Below, piece after piece: positions 18,743 to 28,027 of a DNA stretch of 59,002 nucleotides. The position numbers were made by a program, and so were the translations under genes. Every line of letters starts with the position of its first letter. The stretch's first letter is position 1. Under the pieces are notes generated by a model that did not search any database, was not told the origin of the DNA, and worked only from the letters and a program-made list of their open reading frames with translations. Source of the stretch: an uncultured bacterium (lineage in GTDB: Bacteria; Bacteroidota; Bacteroidia; Chitinophagales; Chitinophagaceae); NCBI GenBank assembly GCA_903826405.1, contig CAIKEH010000027.1:1-59002 (forward strand), written 5' to 3'.

Positions 18743-19516
18743 ATGAAAATGACCGACAATAACGACAAACTGCCAACTCCAAAAAATCATATACCCAAGA
18801 CTGAGATCCGTTTTTTGGAAGGACCTCACTCCAGATGGGAGGAATTCAAATTCGTTGTCAAAGTCTGTTGGGAATTCATCCGCGGCTTCCGTACACTACA
18901 TTTCATTGGCCCTTGTGTAACCGTTTTCGGTTCGGCTCGTTTTGGCGAGGATCATCCATTTTACCAGTTGACCAGAGAACTCTCTGGGGAAATAGCCAAA
19001 TTAGGCTATACCATAATGACGGGAGGTGGCCCCGGGATCATGGAAGCAGCCAACCGGGGAGCAAAGGATGTAGGGGGGCGTTCCGTGGGATGCAACATCG
19101 TCCTACCGATGGAGCAAAATCATAATCCCTACCTTGACAAATGGCTGAATTTCAATTATTTTTTTGTAAGGAAGACTCTCCTGATCAAATACTCGTATGT
19201 TTTCGTGATCATGCCGGGCGGGTTTGGGACACTGGATGAACTTTTCGAGGCCATGACCCTGATCCAAACCGGAAAGATCAAGGATTTCCCGGTCATCATT
19301 TTCTGCAAGGAATACCACAAGGACCTGATTGAACATATCGAAAGGATGAAAGAAAGGAAAACCATCGCCCCGGAAGACATGGAACTTTTCCTGGTAACTG
19401 ATAGTATCGAAGAGGCTACGAGCCTGATCCGGAAAGCTATCCGGAAATTCGGATTGAAGCACGAGAAGCCCAGTATTTCCAAGTGGCTGTTTGAAGAGCC
19501 CGTTTTCAAAAGTTGA
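18743..19516 (+). CDS. LOG-family nucleoside 5'-monophosphate phosphoribohydrolase
   Basis: The 257-residue protein contains both LOG/lysine-decarboxylase-like signatures: GGGPGIMEAANRGA and PGGFGTLDELFE. In characterised bacterial LOG proteins these residues form the active site that removes ribose 5-phosphate from nucleotides, including cytokinin precursors. Many bacterial members act in nucleotide turnover and not hormone production. It is a cytoplasmic Rossmann-like protein. It begins at ATG 18743 after a short gap from the universal stress gene. Confidence 0.9.
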   Translation: MKMTDNNDKLPTPKNHIPKTEIRFLEGPHSRWEEFKFVVKVCWEFIRGFRTLHFIGPCVTVFGSARFGEDHPFYQLTRELSGEIAKLGYTIMTGGGPGIMEAANRGAKDVGGRSVGCNIVLPMEQNHNPYLDKWLNFNYFFVRKTLLIKYSYVFVIMPGGFGTLDELFEAMTLIQTGKIKDFPVIIFCKEYHKDLIEHIERMKERKTIAPEDMELFLVTDSIEEATSLIRKAIRKFGLKHEKPSISKWLFEEPVFKS

Positions 19517-19657
19517 GCTGTAGTCCCTGTCTCCCTTTCATGAATCCGACAGTTATCTGACCATTGTCACCCCATTTGAGATTTCCGTCATTCCCAATAA
19601 TGGAGGATAAGGGCAACTTTGTGTGACATCTGAAATCAAATCCTATAATCGAATCTT

Positions 19658-20044
19658 ATGGATTACAAGATCATCGACCTTTTCATGAAGGAAAACGACG
19701 CTTGGGACGACATGATCACCAGGCAGAGTCAGGAGATTCCCACATTGGAACGCACGTTGAGTGAGATCTTCTCCTCCAAAAAGGGGGCTGGAACGGAAAC
19801 GCTTTCCAATGTCAGGTATTTCCGGCTCGAAATGCAAAGTCAGGAAAAGGAGATGGCGGAACTGAAGAACGCTTTGGCTGACCAACAGACCTTATTGGCC
19901 AGGGAAAAGAAAGTCGACAACGATCCATTTGCGATAAAGACCGTGAACAGCCAGAATATCCTTCGGGAAAGGATCAAAAAAGTGCAAAGGACCTTCTTGG
20001 ACCTCAAATGCAATTTCCTGAACTATCTGGCGACCTTATTGTGA
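19658..20044 (+). CDS. Coiled-coil protein of unknown function, copy A
   Basis: The 128-residue protein is almost entirely helical and charged, with heptad-like spacing through ERTLSEIF, EKEMAELKNALADQQTLL and LRERIKKVQRTFLDLKCNFLNYL. It has no membrane segment or signal. Its C-terminal end matches that of the protein at 20683-21081 (LRE-x-I...F-x2-L-x3-F-x2-YL-x3-L), and both begin with a helix holding an E/H-N-x-x-W. The two are therefore diverged paralogues. No function is known. Confidence 0.65.
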   Translation: MDYKIIDLFMKENDAWDDMITRQSQEIPTLERTLSEIFSSKKGAGTETLSNVRYFRLEMQSQEKEMAELKNALADQQTLLAREKKVDNDPFAIKTVNSQNILRERIKKVQRTFLDLKCNFLNYLATLL

Positions 20045-20051
20045 CCCATGC

Positions 20052-20282
20052 ATGCATGAAAGAGGTATCAAGAAGGTACAAACATATTATCATGGTGTCG
20101 ATCGCTGTGATCCGTCCATCAGTTTGGAGGGAAAATATTTCAGTTTTGAGGGTTGCAAGCACGTATATCTTGTTCTGAATGAAAACGACCTCTTCAAGTA
20201 TTATGTACTGGAGAAAAATCCAGTTCTCAAAGCCAAAAGGAAATCCATTTCCAGACGCCTTGAATACCTGAAGGACGAGTAA
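20052..20282 (+). CDS. Uncharacterised 76-residue protein
   Basis: The frame starts 7 bp after the stop of the coiled-coil gene. It encodes a mixed protein with strands (SISLEGKYFSFEGCKHVYLVLNE) and a basic C-terminus (KAKRKSISRRLEYLKDE). No family is recognised. The tight spacing to copy A supports a real gene in one operon. The following 20283-20682 stretch (400 bp) shows no clear gene. Confidence 0.45.
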   Translation: MHERGIKKVQTYYHGVDRCDPSISLEGKYFSFEGCKHVYLVLNENDLFKYYVLEKNPVLKAKRKSISRRLEYLKDE

Positions 20283-20682
20283 GTCATCCGGAAACTCACT
20301 CGATTAGCAGATGGCATCAACCCCAAGTTGAGCTTTTGCCGTCTGAATAGCCTTGTGCAGGTTGCTTTTGGGCGAGCGAAAAGGATAATCAGGAATTTCA
20401 CTACAAAATGATATGATCTTGAGGGGATTGGACCTGCGAACTCCTTACCTGAGTCCAAAGGCACCGTTAATCAGCACGAACAGGGTGGATAATCATAGCT
20501 GATGTAACTCAGGAATTGGAGTGACTTTGATTATTGAATGAAACTAAAATCAAGGATAACTTTACCGACGTTGAATGTAAGTTGAAGAGGTCCGTTATGT
20601 ACAAACTAGACGGTGGATTATGGTGGAATGAGTAAACCTGCTAGTTTTCTCTGTTCTTTATCCATGAAAAAATCGATTCAAG

Positions 20683-21081
20683 ATGTTAGTCCAAATAGAT
20701 GAAGTGAAAGACAAACTGGAACAATTCCATCACGAAAATCAGACTTGGTCCAGGTCATTGGATTTTTACAAGCAAGAGAACGCTTTTTTAAAAAATCGTC
20801 TATCGCAAGTGGTGGACAAGACCTTCGATCAAGATTTCCTCGCACAAGCTGAGCATTTCCAAAATCAGTTCATCATCAAGGATGAGTTCATGGACGAGCT
20901 GAAACACGAAGTAATTGTGCAGAGGAGGGTTCTTGAGGAAAAATATATAGTAAGTGGATTTTCGTTGGATGAGCAGGTATCCAAAAAGCAGATGAATCTG
21001 CGCGAACAGATCGAATTCCTGGAGAAGGATTTTTCCGCCCTCCGCAATGAATTCATAGCGTACCTGGGCAAGATATTATGA
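20683..21081 (+). CDS. Coiled-coil protein of unknown function, copy B
   Basis: This 132-residue helical protein is a paralogue of the protein at 19658-20044. It shares the N-terminal E-N-x-x-W region (HHENQTWSRSLDFYKQEN) and the C-terminal block NLREQIEFLEKDFSALRNEFIAYL. The surface is highly charged and the heptad pattern indicates a long coiled coil, possibly a dimer or hetero-oligomer with copy A. It stands before a strong terminator. Confidence 0.65.
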   Translation: MLVQIDEVKDKLEQFHHENQTWSRSLDFYKQENAFLKNRLSQVVDKTFDQDFLAQAEHFQNQFIIKDEFMDELKHEVIVQRRVLEEKYIVSGFSLDEQVSKKQMNLREQIEFLEKDFSALRNEFIAYLGKIL

Positions 21082-21112
21082 TCCCTGAGCCCATCACACA
21101 CTATACTTAATG

Positions 21113-21140
21113 AAAAAGCCGTGCATTGCACGGCTTTTTT
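21113..21140. terminator. Bidirectional rho-independent terminator
   Basis: AAAAAGCCGTGCA (21113-21125) pairs with TGCACGGCTTTTT (21127-21139) as a perfect 13-bp stem ending in T residues. It has A residues before the stem, so it can end transcription from both sides. It separates the plus-strand coiled-coil gene from the minus-strand regulator at 21208. Confidence 0.9.
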
Positions 21141-21207
21141 GATGACCCGGTTATGGGACAGATCTGGAGTCCCTAACAGGATAATATTCTGCTGGTTCCT
21201 TGAATGG

Positions 21208-22266
21208 TCAATTCAGCATTGACGCCAACTTTTTCTCATTCACGATATATATGAATCCGTCCTTGATCTCGATGAGTTTTTCGTTTCGGAAATCACTGAG
21301 CGTTCGGATCAGTGATTCTGTGGCAGTGCCGGCTATGTTCGCCAGATCCTCCCTGGAAATATGTATGGAGAAAGTCTCCTGACCTGGTCGGCTGTATTTT
21401 TTCTGGAGCGTGATCAGTGAATCCGCCACGCGTTTGCGCAGGGAGTTATAGGCCAGCCCCAGCAACTGATCCTCTTTTTCAGTGACATTATTAGCTAGAA
21501 TGCGAATGAATCTACGGGACACCTCAGGATTCGTATTGATCAGGGACTCGAAATCCTCACGGGGTATGACGGCGATATCGGTATCTTCCAAAGCCTCTGC
21601 GGTTTCCCTGTATATAGAACTTTCTAATAAAGCCACATAACCGAAGAAATCACCTTCCTTATACAGGCCGATGGTAAGCTCCTTACCGTCATCGTTTGAT
21701 TTGAATGTCTTTACCTTGCCTTTGACCACGAAATACAATCTACCAGGATGATTTCCTTCAGAATAGATGAGTTGTTTTTTCCTGTAGTGGTTTATGTTCC
21801 TGTCCTCGGAAAGTGCCTTTAGGGCATCAGTATGTCCAATATCTTTCATGAACGCATGCACGCCATCAACATCCGGAGCATACTCTTTTTTAAGCAATTC
21901 GACCTTTCGGAGTCTTCTCTCGATCGAGTTCAACAGCTCGATATCCGTGAATGGTTTGGTGATATAGTCATCAGCACCCATTTCCATGCCCTTGCGGAAG
22001 TCTGATCGTTCCGCCTTTGCGGTCAGAAAAATGAACGGGATATTCTTCAGGATGGGATTCTTGTTGAGCAGGTGAAGAACCCCATAACCATCCAGTACAG
22101 GCATCATGATGTCGCAGATGATCAGGTCCGGGGTTGATTCAAGTGCCTTTTCCACCCCCACTTTACCATTCTCTGCGGTTGTCACTTGGTAATTGGCCAG
22201 TTCCAGGATTTCGGCGGTGTTCTCCCTGACTTCAAGGTTGTCTTCGATCAGAAGGATCTTATTCAT
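21208..22266 (-). CDS. Response regulator with cNMP-binding-like and Crp-type DNA-binding domains
   Basis: The 352-residue protein has an N-terminal receiver (residues 1-120) with phospho-acceptor D52 (IICDIMMP) and the K of TKPF. A cyclic-nucleotide-binding-like barrel follows (about 140-260), then a Crp/Fnr winged helix (about 270-340, HISREDLANIAGTATESLIRTLSDF). The phosphate-binding cassette has FFGYVALLESSIYRETAEA. The arginine is kept, but the glutamate of the canonical F-G-E is Tyr, so cAMP binding is doubtful. It overlaps the kinase gene by ATGA (22263-22266), so the two are a cognate pair. REC-Crp proteins of this type are found in Bacteroidota. The target genes are unknown. Confidence 0.9.
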   Translation of the reverse strand: MNKILLIEDNLEVRENTAEILELANYQVTTAENGKVGVEKALESTPDLIICDIMMPVLDGYGVLHLLNKNPILKNIPFIFLTAKAERSDFRKGMEMGADDYITKPFTDIELLNSIERRLRKVELLKKEYAPDVDGVHAFMKDIGHTDALKALSEDRNINHYRKKQLIYSEGNHPGRLYFVVKGKVKTFKSNDDGKELTIGLYKEGDFFGYVALLESSIYRETAEALEDTDIAVIPREDFESLINTNPEVSRRFIRILANNVTEKEDQLLGLAYNSLRKRVADSLITLQKKYSRPGQETFSIHISREDLANIAGTATESLIRTLSDFRNEKLIEIKDGFIYIVNEKKLASMLN

Positions 22267-23900
22267 ATTTTAAACGTGATTTTAAACATGGTTCCCATTT
22301 CCAATTCACTGTCTACGGTCATTTTCCCGTTCATCAGTTCCACATATTTGGATACGATATGAAGGCCGAGGCCGGTACCTTGGATATTGGTGGCATTCGT
22401 TGCCCTGAAAAAGCGCTCGAAAAGATGTTTTTTATCTTCCTCGGGGATCCCGATACCATGATCTCTGACGGAAATTAAGATTTGTTTCTGATCCACTTTC
22501 GTTTTCACCTCAATGACACCATTCTCTTTGGAGAATTTGATGGCATTCGAAACCAGGTTGATGATGACATTCCTGACTAGGGAAAGATCCAAATTCACTT
22601 GCACCTTGCCGGAATGGGAGCATTGAATGCTTTGACCCTTCACCAAAATCGGTTTCATTTCATTGCATACCAGTTGAACCTGTTCCTTGATATTGAAGGA
22701 ACTTGGGGTCAACTGTACCCTTCCCTCTTCGATCCTGCCGATGGAAAGGAATTCGTTGAGGATATCCGTGAGGTTGCTCACGGTGGAACGGATACGCTGA
22801 ATATGCTTGTCACGTTTGACCTGCTCCTCTGCTTGTGTGTATTTGGCCACCAAGGAAGCGGAGGACAATATGGTACTCAGCGGAGTACGGAATTCGTGGG
22901 AAGCCATGGAGACAAAGCGTGTCTTCAGGTCGCTCAATTCCTTCTCCTTGCTCAATGCCGTCTCCAATTCGTCACGGGATTTTTTCAGTCCGTCCAGAGC
23001 TTCATTGAGTTGCCTCGTACGCATCTCCACCTTCTTTTCCAGATTCTCATTCAAACTCTCAATGACTCTGTTTATCCTTTCCATCTCCACCTGTTGCTTT
23101 TTCATTTGGTCATGGATATCCTTTCGTCTGGTGATATCCACGACATAGGCAATGGCGAATTGCTCCTCATTTCTTGTATAATGCCCTAGGCTAATCTCAA
23201 CCGGGAATTCGGTACCATCGCCCCTCAATGCGTACAGGGCGATACCTTGACCCATGGGGCGATTCTGGGGATTGTCCATGAACCCCTTACGTTTCCCCTC
23301 ATGCTGAGGCCTGAATCTTGAAGGAATGAGTTTTTGCAAATTCAAGCCGCTCATGGCTCCTGAAGTATATGAAAAAAGCCGCTCTGCAAAAGGATTTGCG
23401 AGCATCACTGTGCCCGAACCATCGATCAGCAGTATCCCCATCGATGCAAATTCAAAAAGAGCTTCAAATCTCTTTTTCTCCTGCTGAAGCCCCACAACCG
23501 CCAAACTCAATTCTTCAACATCGATCACCCTGCGGATCAGGTATTCCGTGCTTTCATACTGGAAACACGTGGTGTGCATGAATCCATGGAAAGTAGACCC
23601 GTCTTTCCTGTAGAATAACATCTCATCCTTCCTGTGTTCCCCGTCCTTGATCAATGTGAGTTTGGCTTGAACGTCCTGATTGATCATGGAATAAGCCTTC
23701 CCGGATGCATAGGCCTCTTCCATTTCTGTAATGGAATCATATCCAAAAAGGGCACACCCTTTGGGGTCGAGGTAGATCAACTTGTCAGTGTCTTTATCCC
23801 AAAGGGAAAGGCATTCATCATCCGTGTTGAATAATGCCCTGATCAAGGATCCGTTAAAGGTGTTTTCCGCTATGCGAGAGATATTTCCCATAAATTCCAC
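22263..23900 (-). CDS. PAS-PAS histidine kinase
   Basis: The 545-residue protein has no membrane segment. A first PAS domain covers about 20-130 and a second about 143-260. A coiled coil follows (about 260-325). The HisKA domain carries the phospho-histidine at H335 (SMASHEFRTPLSTIL). The HATPase domain has an N box (NLVSNAIKFSKENG), a G1 box (VRDHGIGIPEED) and a G2 box (GTGLGLHIVSKY). It is a soluble sensor of an internal signal, perhaps redox, light or a small ligand through PAS. It is the partner of the regulator at 21208. It lies between two carotenoid gene sets, but there is no direct evidence that it controls them. The 434-bp gap to idi shows no gene. Confidence 0.93.
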   Translation of the reverse strand: MEFMGNISRIAENTFNGSLIRALFNTDDECLSLWDKDTDKLIYLDPKGCALFGYDSITEMEEAYASGKAYSMINQDVQAKLTLIKDGEHRKDEMLFYRKDGSTFHGFMHTTCFQYESTEYLIRRVIDVEELSLAVVGLQQEKKRFEALFEFASMGILLIDGSGTVMLANPFAERLFSYTSGAMSGLNLQKLIPSRFRPQHEGKRKGFMDNPQNRPMGQGIALYALRGDGTEFPVEISLGHYTRNEEQFAIAYVVDITRRKDIHDQMKKQQVEMERINRVIESLNENLEKKVEMRTRQLNEALDGLKKSRDELETALSKEKELSDLKTRFVSMASHEFRTPLSTILSSASLVAKYTQAEEQVKRDKHIQRIRSTVSNLTDILNEFLSIGRIEEGRVQLTPSSFNIKEQVQLVCNEMKPILVKGQSIQCSHSGKVQVNLDLSLVRNVIINLVSNAIKFSKENGVIEVKTKVDQKQILISVRDHGIGIPEEDKKHLFERFFRATNATNIQGTGLGLHIVSKYVELMNGKMTVDSELEMGTMFKITFKI

Positions 23901-24334
23901 CGGACACTATCAAGATAAGAAATCTACATAACATGGAGAGCAGCATTGCAGTCATTTTGGGAATAGCTCGAATTCCAGTAACCCGTTGCATGCTTAACGA
24001 CACTACTAGCAGCGGGATGAGGATTTCCCGGATCAGAGGGATGAAGTCCTAAAAACCCAAAAAGGGGAGAAGGCCAATAAACTCAAACAAAAGACATAGT
24101 AGGATACCTGTAAACCTGAGGATTAATCCGAGAATGATCGCTTATCAAAATTCTTACTTCTTTATGTGGTGGGCGAACGAAAGTCCTAAATGAATATTGA
24201 TCACCTTTGTGAACATCCAAAAATTGGGTAAAAATCGGTGAACCAGAATGCCTCTTAAAAAAAAGACAACCGTTCACTTATACAGATCCCCAAAGAGATG
24301 CATCCCGGATAAACCGGTGGTAAAGGGTTCTTCC

Positions 24335-24886
24335 TTAGGCGGTGATCGTCATCCCCTTCCGGATGGGATTGATCAGCAGGTATTCGTGCAGTCTTGGAAG
24401 TGCGATCTTGAACCATTCCGTGTATTTGTGCGGATGTGAGTCCATACTGGAGCGGATCTCCTCCACGTTTTTGTATGTATAATCACTAACCTCTTCTTTA
24501 TTGGGAGAGATCGGGCCATCATAATGACCGATAAAAACATGGTCGTACTCATTTTCAGATAGGCCATTATCGAACATTGCCCGATACGTGAATGAAAATG
24601 CCTTGTGCAACGTGGTTGTGAAACCCAATTCTTCCCTTAGCCTCCGAACTGCAGCTTCCTGGATATCTTCCCCGGGCATCGGATGACTGCAGCAGGCATT
24701 CGTCCATAGGCCCCCGCTATGGTACTTATTCATTGCTCTACGCTGAAGGAGCATCTCCCCTTTGTTGCTAAAGATGAAAATGCTGAAAGCTCGGTGCAAA
24801 AGTGCATTACGGTGTGCTTCCATCTTCCCCATCGTGCCGATCTCAACATCCTGATCATTCACCAGGATAACATCATGTTCTCTCAT
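24335..24886 (-). CDS. idi: Isopentenyl-diphosphate delta-isomerase, type 1
   Basis: The enzyme interconverts IPP and DMAPP, the precursors of GGPP and carotenoids. The 183-residue Nudix-fold protein has the catalytic cysteine C66 in TNACCSHP and the catalytic glutamate in ENEYDHVF, and also the Nudix-like EAAVRRLREELGF. Its length is normal for type 1. It is the last gene of the crtI-crtB-idi set on the minus strand, separated from crtB by 204 bp that carry a pair of direct repeats, so it may have its own promoter. Confidence 0.94.
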   Translation of the reverse strand: MREHDVILVNDQDVEIGTMGKMEAHRNALLHRAFSIFIFSNKGEMLLQRRAMNKYHSGGLWTNACCSHPMPGEDIQEAAVRRLREELGFTTTLHKAFSFTYRAMFDNGLSENEYDHVFIGHYDGPISPNKEEVSDYTYKNVEEIRSSMDSHPHKYTEWFKIALPRLHEYLLINPIRKGMTITA

Positions 24887-24944
24887 CTTGAAAATTTAAA
24901 AGTCAATACCAGTAAGCGGACACTTTCTGAAGGGGTGGTCGGGT

Positions 24945-25017
24945 GGGTCAACAGGACGCGTATCGAGTTGAAATTAAATAAAAAACATCATTCACATTCC
25001 GATAAGGGGTCAACAGG
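24945..25017. repeat. 11-bp direct repeat pair upstream of idi
   Basis: GGGTCAACAGG occurs at 24945-24955 and 25007-25017, 62 bp apart, in the gap between crtB and idi. On the idi strand this reads CCTGTTGACCC at about 60 and 120 bp before the start. It may be an operator for a regulator of idi. The call rests only on the repetition. Confidence 0.35.
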
Positions 25018-25090
25018 TTTTCCCCAGTGGAGTAAGGGAAAAAGTGAATCTTAAAAGATTAATTATGAGACGATTATGAAAATCCGTAGC

Positions 25091-25942
25091 TCATAGCATA
25101 TTCAACTGAGTACGAACAACTGCTTTGGCTGCGACCCAAGCCTTGGCATAATTGGGTATTCTGATCCTTTCCTCAAGGATCCGTTGAGGATGCATTTTCC
25201 TGATTTTCCGAAATAGACTCAGGTAATATTTATAGGCGAGATAGACCCCGAATCTTGCTTTTAGCGGAAGTTTAGTGATGCCGATATAGGCGTGATGGAA
25301 ATCCTTTGCAATATCCTCCTCTATTTTTTGCTTCATGGCAGGAGTGAAATGCTGGAAATCCACCCCCGGAAAATAAACTCGATTGAGTTGTTGATAATCG
25401 GCCTTCACATCACGAAGAAAATTCACTTTCTGGAATGCAGCACCGAGTGATCGAGCATATGGACGCAGATCTTCGTATTCCTGCTTATTGCCTTCGCAGA
25501 ACACATACAGGCACATGAGGCCGACAACCTCAGCACTGCCATATATGTATTCTTCATACCCCATCTGATCATATTCCGTCTTGTCCAGGTCGAATTCCAT
25601 GCTTCGGAAAAAGGCTTCGATCAATTCATGGTCGATGCCATATTGGTTGACCGTAAGTTGAAAAGAGTGGAGAATGGGATTCAGGCTGATGCCTTCGTTA
25701 ATAGCCGTATATGCATCTGACTTGAATCGGGCGAGAAGGTCTGCTTTGTCATAGCCATGGAACGTATCCACGATCTCGTCCGCGAAACGAACGAGGCCAT
25801 AGATATTGCATATGGGAGTGCGCAGATCCCGATGCAAAAGCCGGATGGCACTGCTGAAAGAAGTACTGTATCTCTCAGTTGTGAGGCGGCTGCATTCTTC
25901 GCTTACGGTATCGTATAAATTCATCATGTCAATAAGGGTCAC
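25091..25942 (-). CDS. crtB: Phytoene synthase
   Basis: CrtB joins two GGPP to phytoene, the first dedicated step of carotenoid synthesis. The 283-residue helical protein has the two aspartate-rich motifs, D55-EIV-D59 and RDVKADYQQLNRVYFP, in the FLRDVKAD context. It also has the family signature YGSAEVVGLMCLYVF. The Mg-dependent enzyme is soluble or loosely membrane-bound. It follows crtI by 89 bp on the same strand. Confidence 0.95.
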   Translation of the reverse strand: MTLIDMMNLYDTVSEECSRLTTERYSTSFSSAIRLLHRDLRTPICNIYGLVRFADEIVDTFHGYDKADLLARFKSDAYTAINEGISLNPILHSFQLTVNQYGIDHELIEAFFRSMEFDLDKTEYDQMGYEEYIYGSAEVVGLMCLYVFCEGNKQEYEDLRPYARSLGAAFQKVNFLRDVKADYQQLNRVYFPGVDFQHFTPAMKQKIEEDIAKDFHHAYIGITKLPLKARFGVYLAYKYYLSLFRKIRKMHPQRILEERIRIPNYAKAWVAAKAVVRTQLNML

Positions 25943-26031
25943 TTACTGTTATATTCCATTCTGGCAGGGGATCATGATCCTTGATTTTTCCGTAGAGAGG
26001 ATCATCGGATGGGTAAATCTAATAAAAATTG

Positions 26032-27510
26032 TCACGCCCCGAAATATTTAAGAACCTGTCCGGCCACGACTTCGCCACTGATCAGGCTTGGAGGAACACC
26101 TGGTCCCGGCACGGTCAATTGCCCGGTATAAAAGAGGTTATCCACTTTTTTGCTTCGGCATCCGGGCTTGAGAATGGCCGTTTGCATGAGCGTATTCGCC
26201 AACCCATACGCATTGCCCTTGAAGGAATTGTATTCACTGAGGAATTCACTGTATGCGAACGTGCGTTTATATATGATATTACTCCGGATATCCTCGCCCG
26301 TTAGTGCCTTGAATCTATCAAGCATGGTGTTCAGATAATGTTCCCTGATCTCTTCCGTGTCCCCACTGAGTCCGGCCGCGACAGGGATCAGCAGGATCAT
26401 GTTTTCACAACCCTGCGGGGCAAGGCTTTCGTCTGTGATAGAGGGAACGCTCACGTAGAAGAGTGGAGCTTTGGGCCAGGACTTGCTGACATAGATCTCC
26501 TGGGCATGAGCTTCGAATGGCGAATCAAAAAAGAGGGAATGATGAGGGACATCTTTCAATTTACGGTCAAGACCTATGTAGTAGAGCAGGCAACTAGGGG
26601 CAAGCACTTTCTTGTCCCAATAGGATTCGGAATAACTTCGGTATTTCTTCTCCAGCAATTTCGCTTCGATGAAATGGTAGTCTGCGCCACCTATAACGAC
26701 GTCCGCTTCAAAAATTTGTCCGGAGCTGGTCACGACCTCATTGGCCTTGTTGCCCTTGATGCGAATCTCATTTACATCATGGCCGTACAGGAATTGTGCT
26801 CCCTGTTCCTCGGCGAGTTTGACCATGGCCTCAACAATACTGTACATGCCACCTTTCGGGAACCAGGTGCCTAATTTGATGTCTGCATAATTCATCAGGC
26901 TGTACAGTGCTGGTGTGTTCTCAGGAAGTGCCCCCAGGAATAGTACCGGGAATTCCATCAATTGTCTAAGCCTGGGGTGCTTGAAATATTTTTGGATGTG
27001 GGCTTGAATGGAGTTGAATACTTCCAATTTGAAGAGACCCTTGAATAGATCCAAGTCGATGAATTCCGTTATCGACTGCCCTGGCTTGAAAACCAATTTA
27101 TTGATACCTACACGGTACTTGTATTCCGCACCTGCCAGAAATTGATCGAGTTTATCCCCTGACCCCGCTTCGATGGATTCGAATAATGCCCGGAATGCTG
27201 AATAGTCCGCGGGAATGTCCATGGGGCCGTCATCCCAATAGATCCTGTAGGAGGGATCCAACCTGATCAGTTCATAATAATCACTCACTTTCCGACCGAA
27301 CTGCGCGAAGAATCGCTCAAACACATCAGGCATCCAGTACCAGCTGGGGCCCATATCGAAAGTAAAACCATCCGCCACCAGTTTTCTTGCCCTTCCCCCT
27401 GGGGTATCGTGCTTTTCGAGTACCACAGTTTCCCAGCCTGCTTTTGCCATGAAGGCAGCAGCAGACATCCCGGCAAAGCCGCTACCTATGATGATGACTT
27501 TTTTTCCCAA
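26032..27510 (-). CDS. crtI: Phytoene desaturase (CrtI type)
   Basis: CrtI takes phytoene to lycopene with four desaturations using FAD. The 492-residue protein has an N-terminal dinucleotide-binding motif (VIIIGSGFAGMSAAAFMAKAG) and the linked GGRARKLVADGFTFDMGPSWYWMP. The C-terminal signature PGPGVPPSLISGEVVAGQVL is typical of the family. The length is normal. It starts only 10 bp after the stop of the ECF sigma gene, so the two are clearly cotranscribed, which ties carotenoid synthesis to this sigma factor. Confidence 0.96.
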   Translation of the reverse strand: MGKKVIIIGSGFAGMSAAAFMAKAGWETVVLEKHDTPGGRARKLVADGFTFDMGPSWYWMPDVFERFFAQFGRKVSDYYELIRLDPSYRIYWDDGPMDIPADYSAFRALFESIEAGSGDKLDQFLAGAEYKYRVGINKLVFKPGQSITEFIDLDLFKGLFKLEVFNSIQAHIQKYFKHPRLRQLMEFPVLFLGALPENTPALYSLMNYADIKLGTWFPKGGMYSIVEAMVKLAEEQGAQFLYGHDVNEIRIKGNKANEVVTSSGQIFEADVVIGGADYHFIEAKLLEKKYRSYSESYWDKKVLAPSCLLYYIGLDRKLKDVPHHSLFFDSPFEAHAQEIYVSKSWPKAPLFYVSVPSITDESLAPQGCENMILLIPVAAGLSGDTEEIREHYLNTMLDRFKALTGEDIRSNIIYKRTFAYSEFLSEYNSFKGNAYGLANTLMQTAILKPGCRSKKVDNLFYTGQLTVPGPGVPPSLISGEVVAGQVLKYFGA

Positions 27511-27520
27511 GAAATTCGTT

Positions 27521-28021
27521 TTAGTACCGGCTGATCTGTGATTTCAGCAATCGGCGGGCAAAATGTATCCTGCTTTTGATGGTACCGAGAGGTTCACTGA
27601 GCATGTCTGCGATCTCATGGTACTTATAGCCCTCAAAATACAACAAGAATGGGTTTTTGAAAATTGCGGGAAGTCCGTGCATGGCCGCATAGATCTCTTT
27701 CAAGGTCAGATTCATCTCGGCGGAATTGGACGTGGTGGCTTGACCGTGGTTCAGAAGGAAATCATTGGGGGTGCTGTCGAATATCGTCTGCTGCTTCATC
27801 CTCCTGCGGTAATTATTGATGAAAATGTTCCGCATTATGGTATAAAGCCATGCTTTGATATTGGTACCTGAATTGTATTTTTCCTGATTGGCCAAGGCCC
27901 TGAACATGGTTTCCTGCAACAGGTCTTTAGCCACTTCCTGATCCTTGGTCAACGTGATGGCGAACGGCTTCAGGAAATCTGCATTGGCGATCAGCATCTG
28001 GTCGAATTCTTGGTGTGACAT
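27521..28021 (-). CDS. ECF-type RNA polymerase sigma factor
   Basis: The start at ATG 28021 (MSHQEFDQMLIANADFLKPFA) gives 166 residues, a normal ECF length; an in-frame ATG at 28078 would add 19 residues across an inverted repeat. Region 2 contains LTKDQEVAKDLLQETMFRALANQ and IKAWLYTIMRNIFINNYRR. Region 4 contains GYKYHEIADMLSEPLGTIKSRIHFARRLL, the helix-turn-helix for the -35 element. No anti-sigma gene lies next to it; instead crtI follows within 10 bp and a CarH-like repressor lies upstream. In Myxococcus a light-controlled ECF factor (CarQ) also serves carotenoid genes, and a similar role is inferred here. Confidence 0.93.
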   Translation of the reverse strand: MSHQEFDQMLIANADFLKPFAITLTKDQEVAKDLLQETMFRALANQEKYNSGTNIKAWLYTIMRNIFINNYRRRMKQQTIFDSTPNDFLLNHGQATTSNSAEMNLTLKEIYAAMHGLPAIFKNPFLLYFEGYKYHEIADMLSEPLGTIKSRIHFARRLLKSQISRY

Positions 28022-28027
28022 GCTATT

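Noticed and set aside
20415-20470. Sequence on the minus strand resembling a tRNA T-arm (GTTCGCAGGTCCAATCCCC)
   Set aside because: No matching acceptor, D-arm or anticodon stem could be built around it. No tRNA or rRNA gene was found elsewhere by eye.
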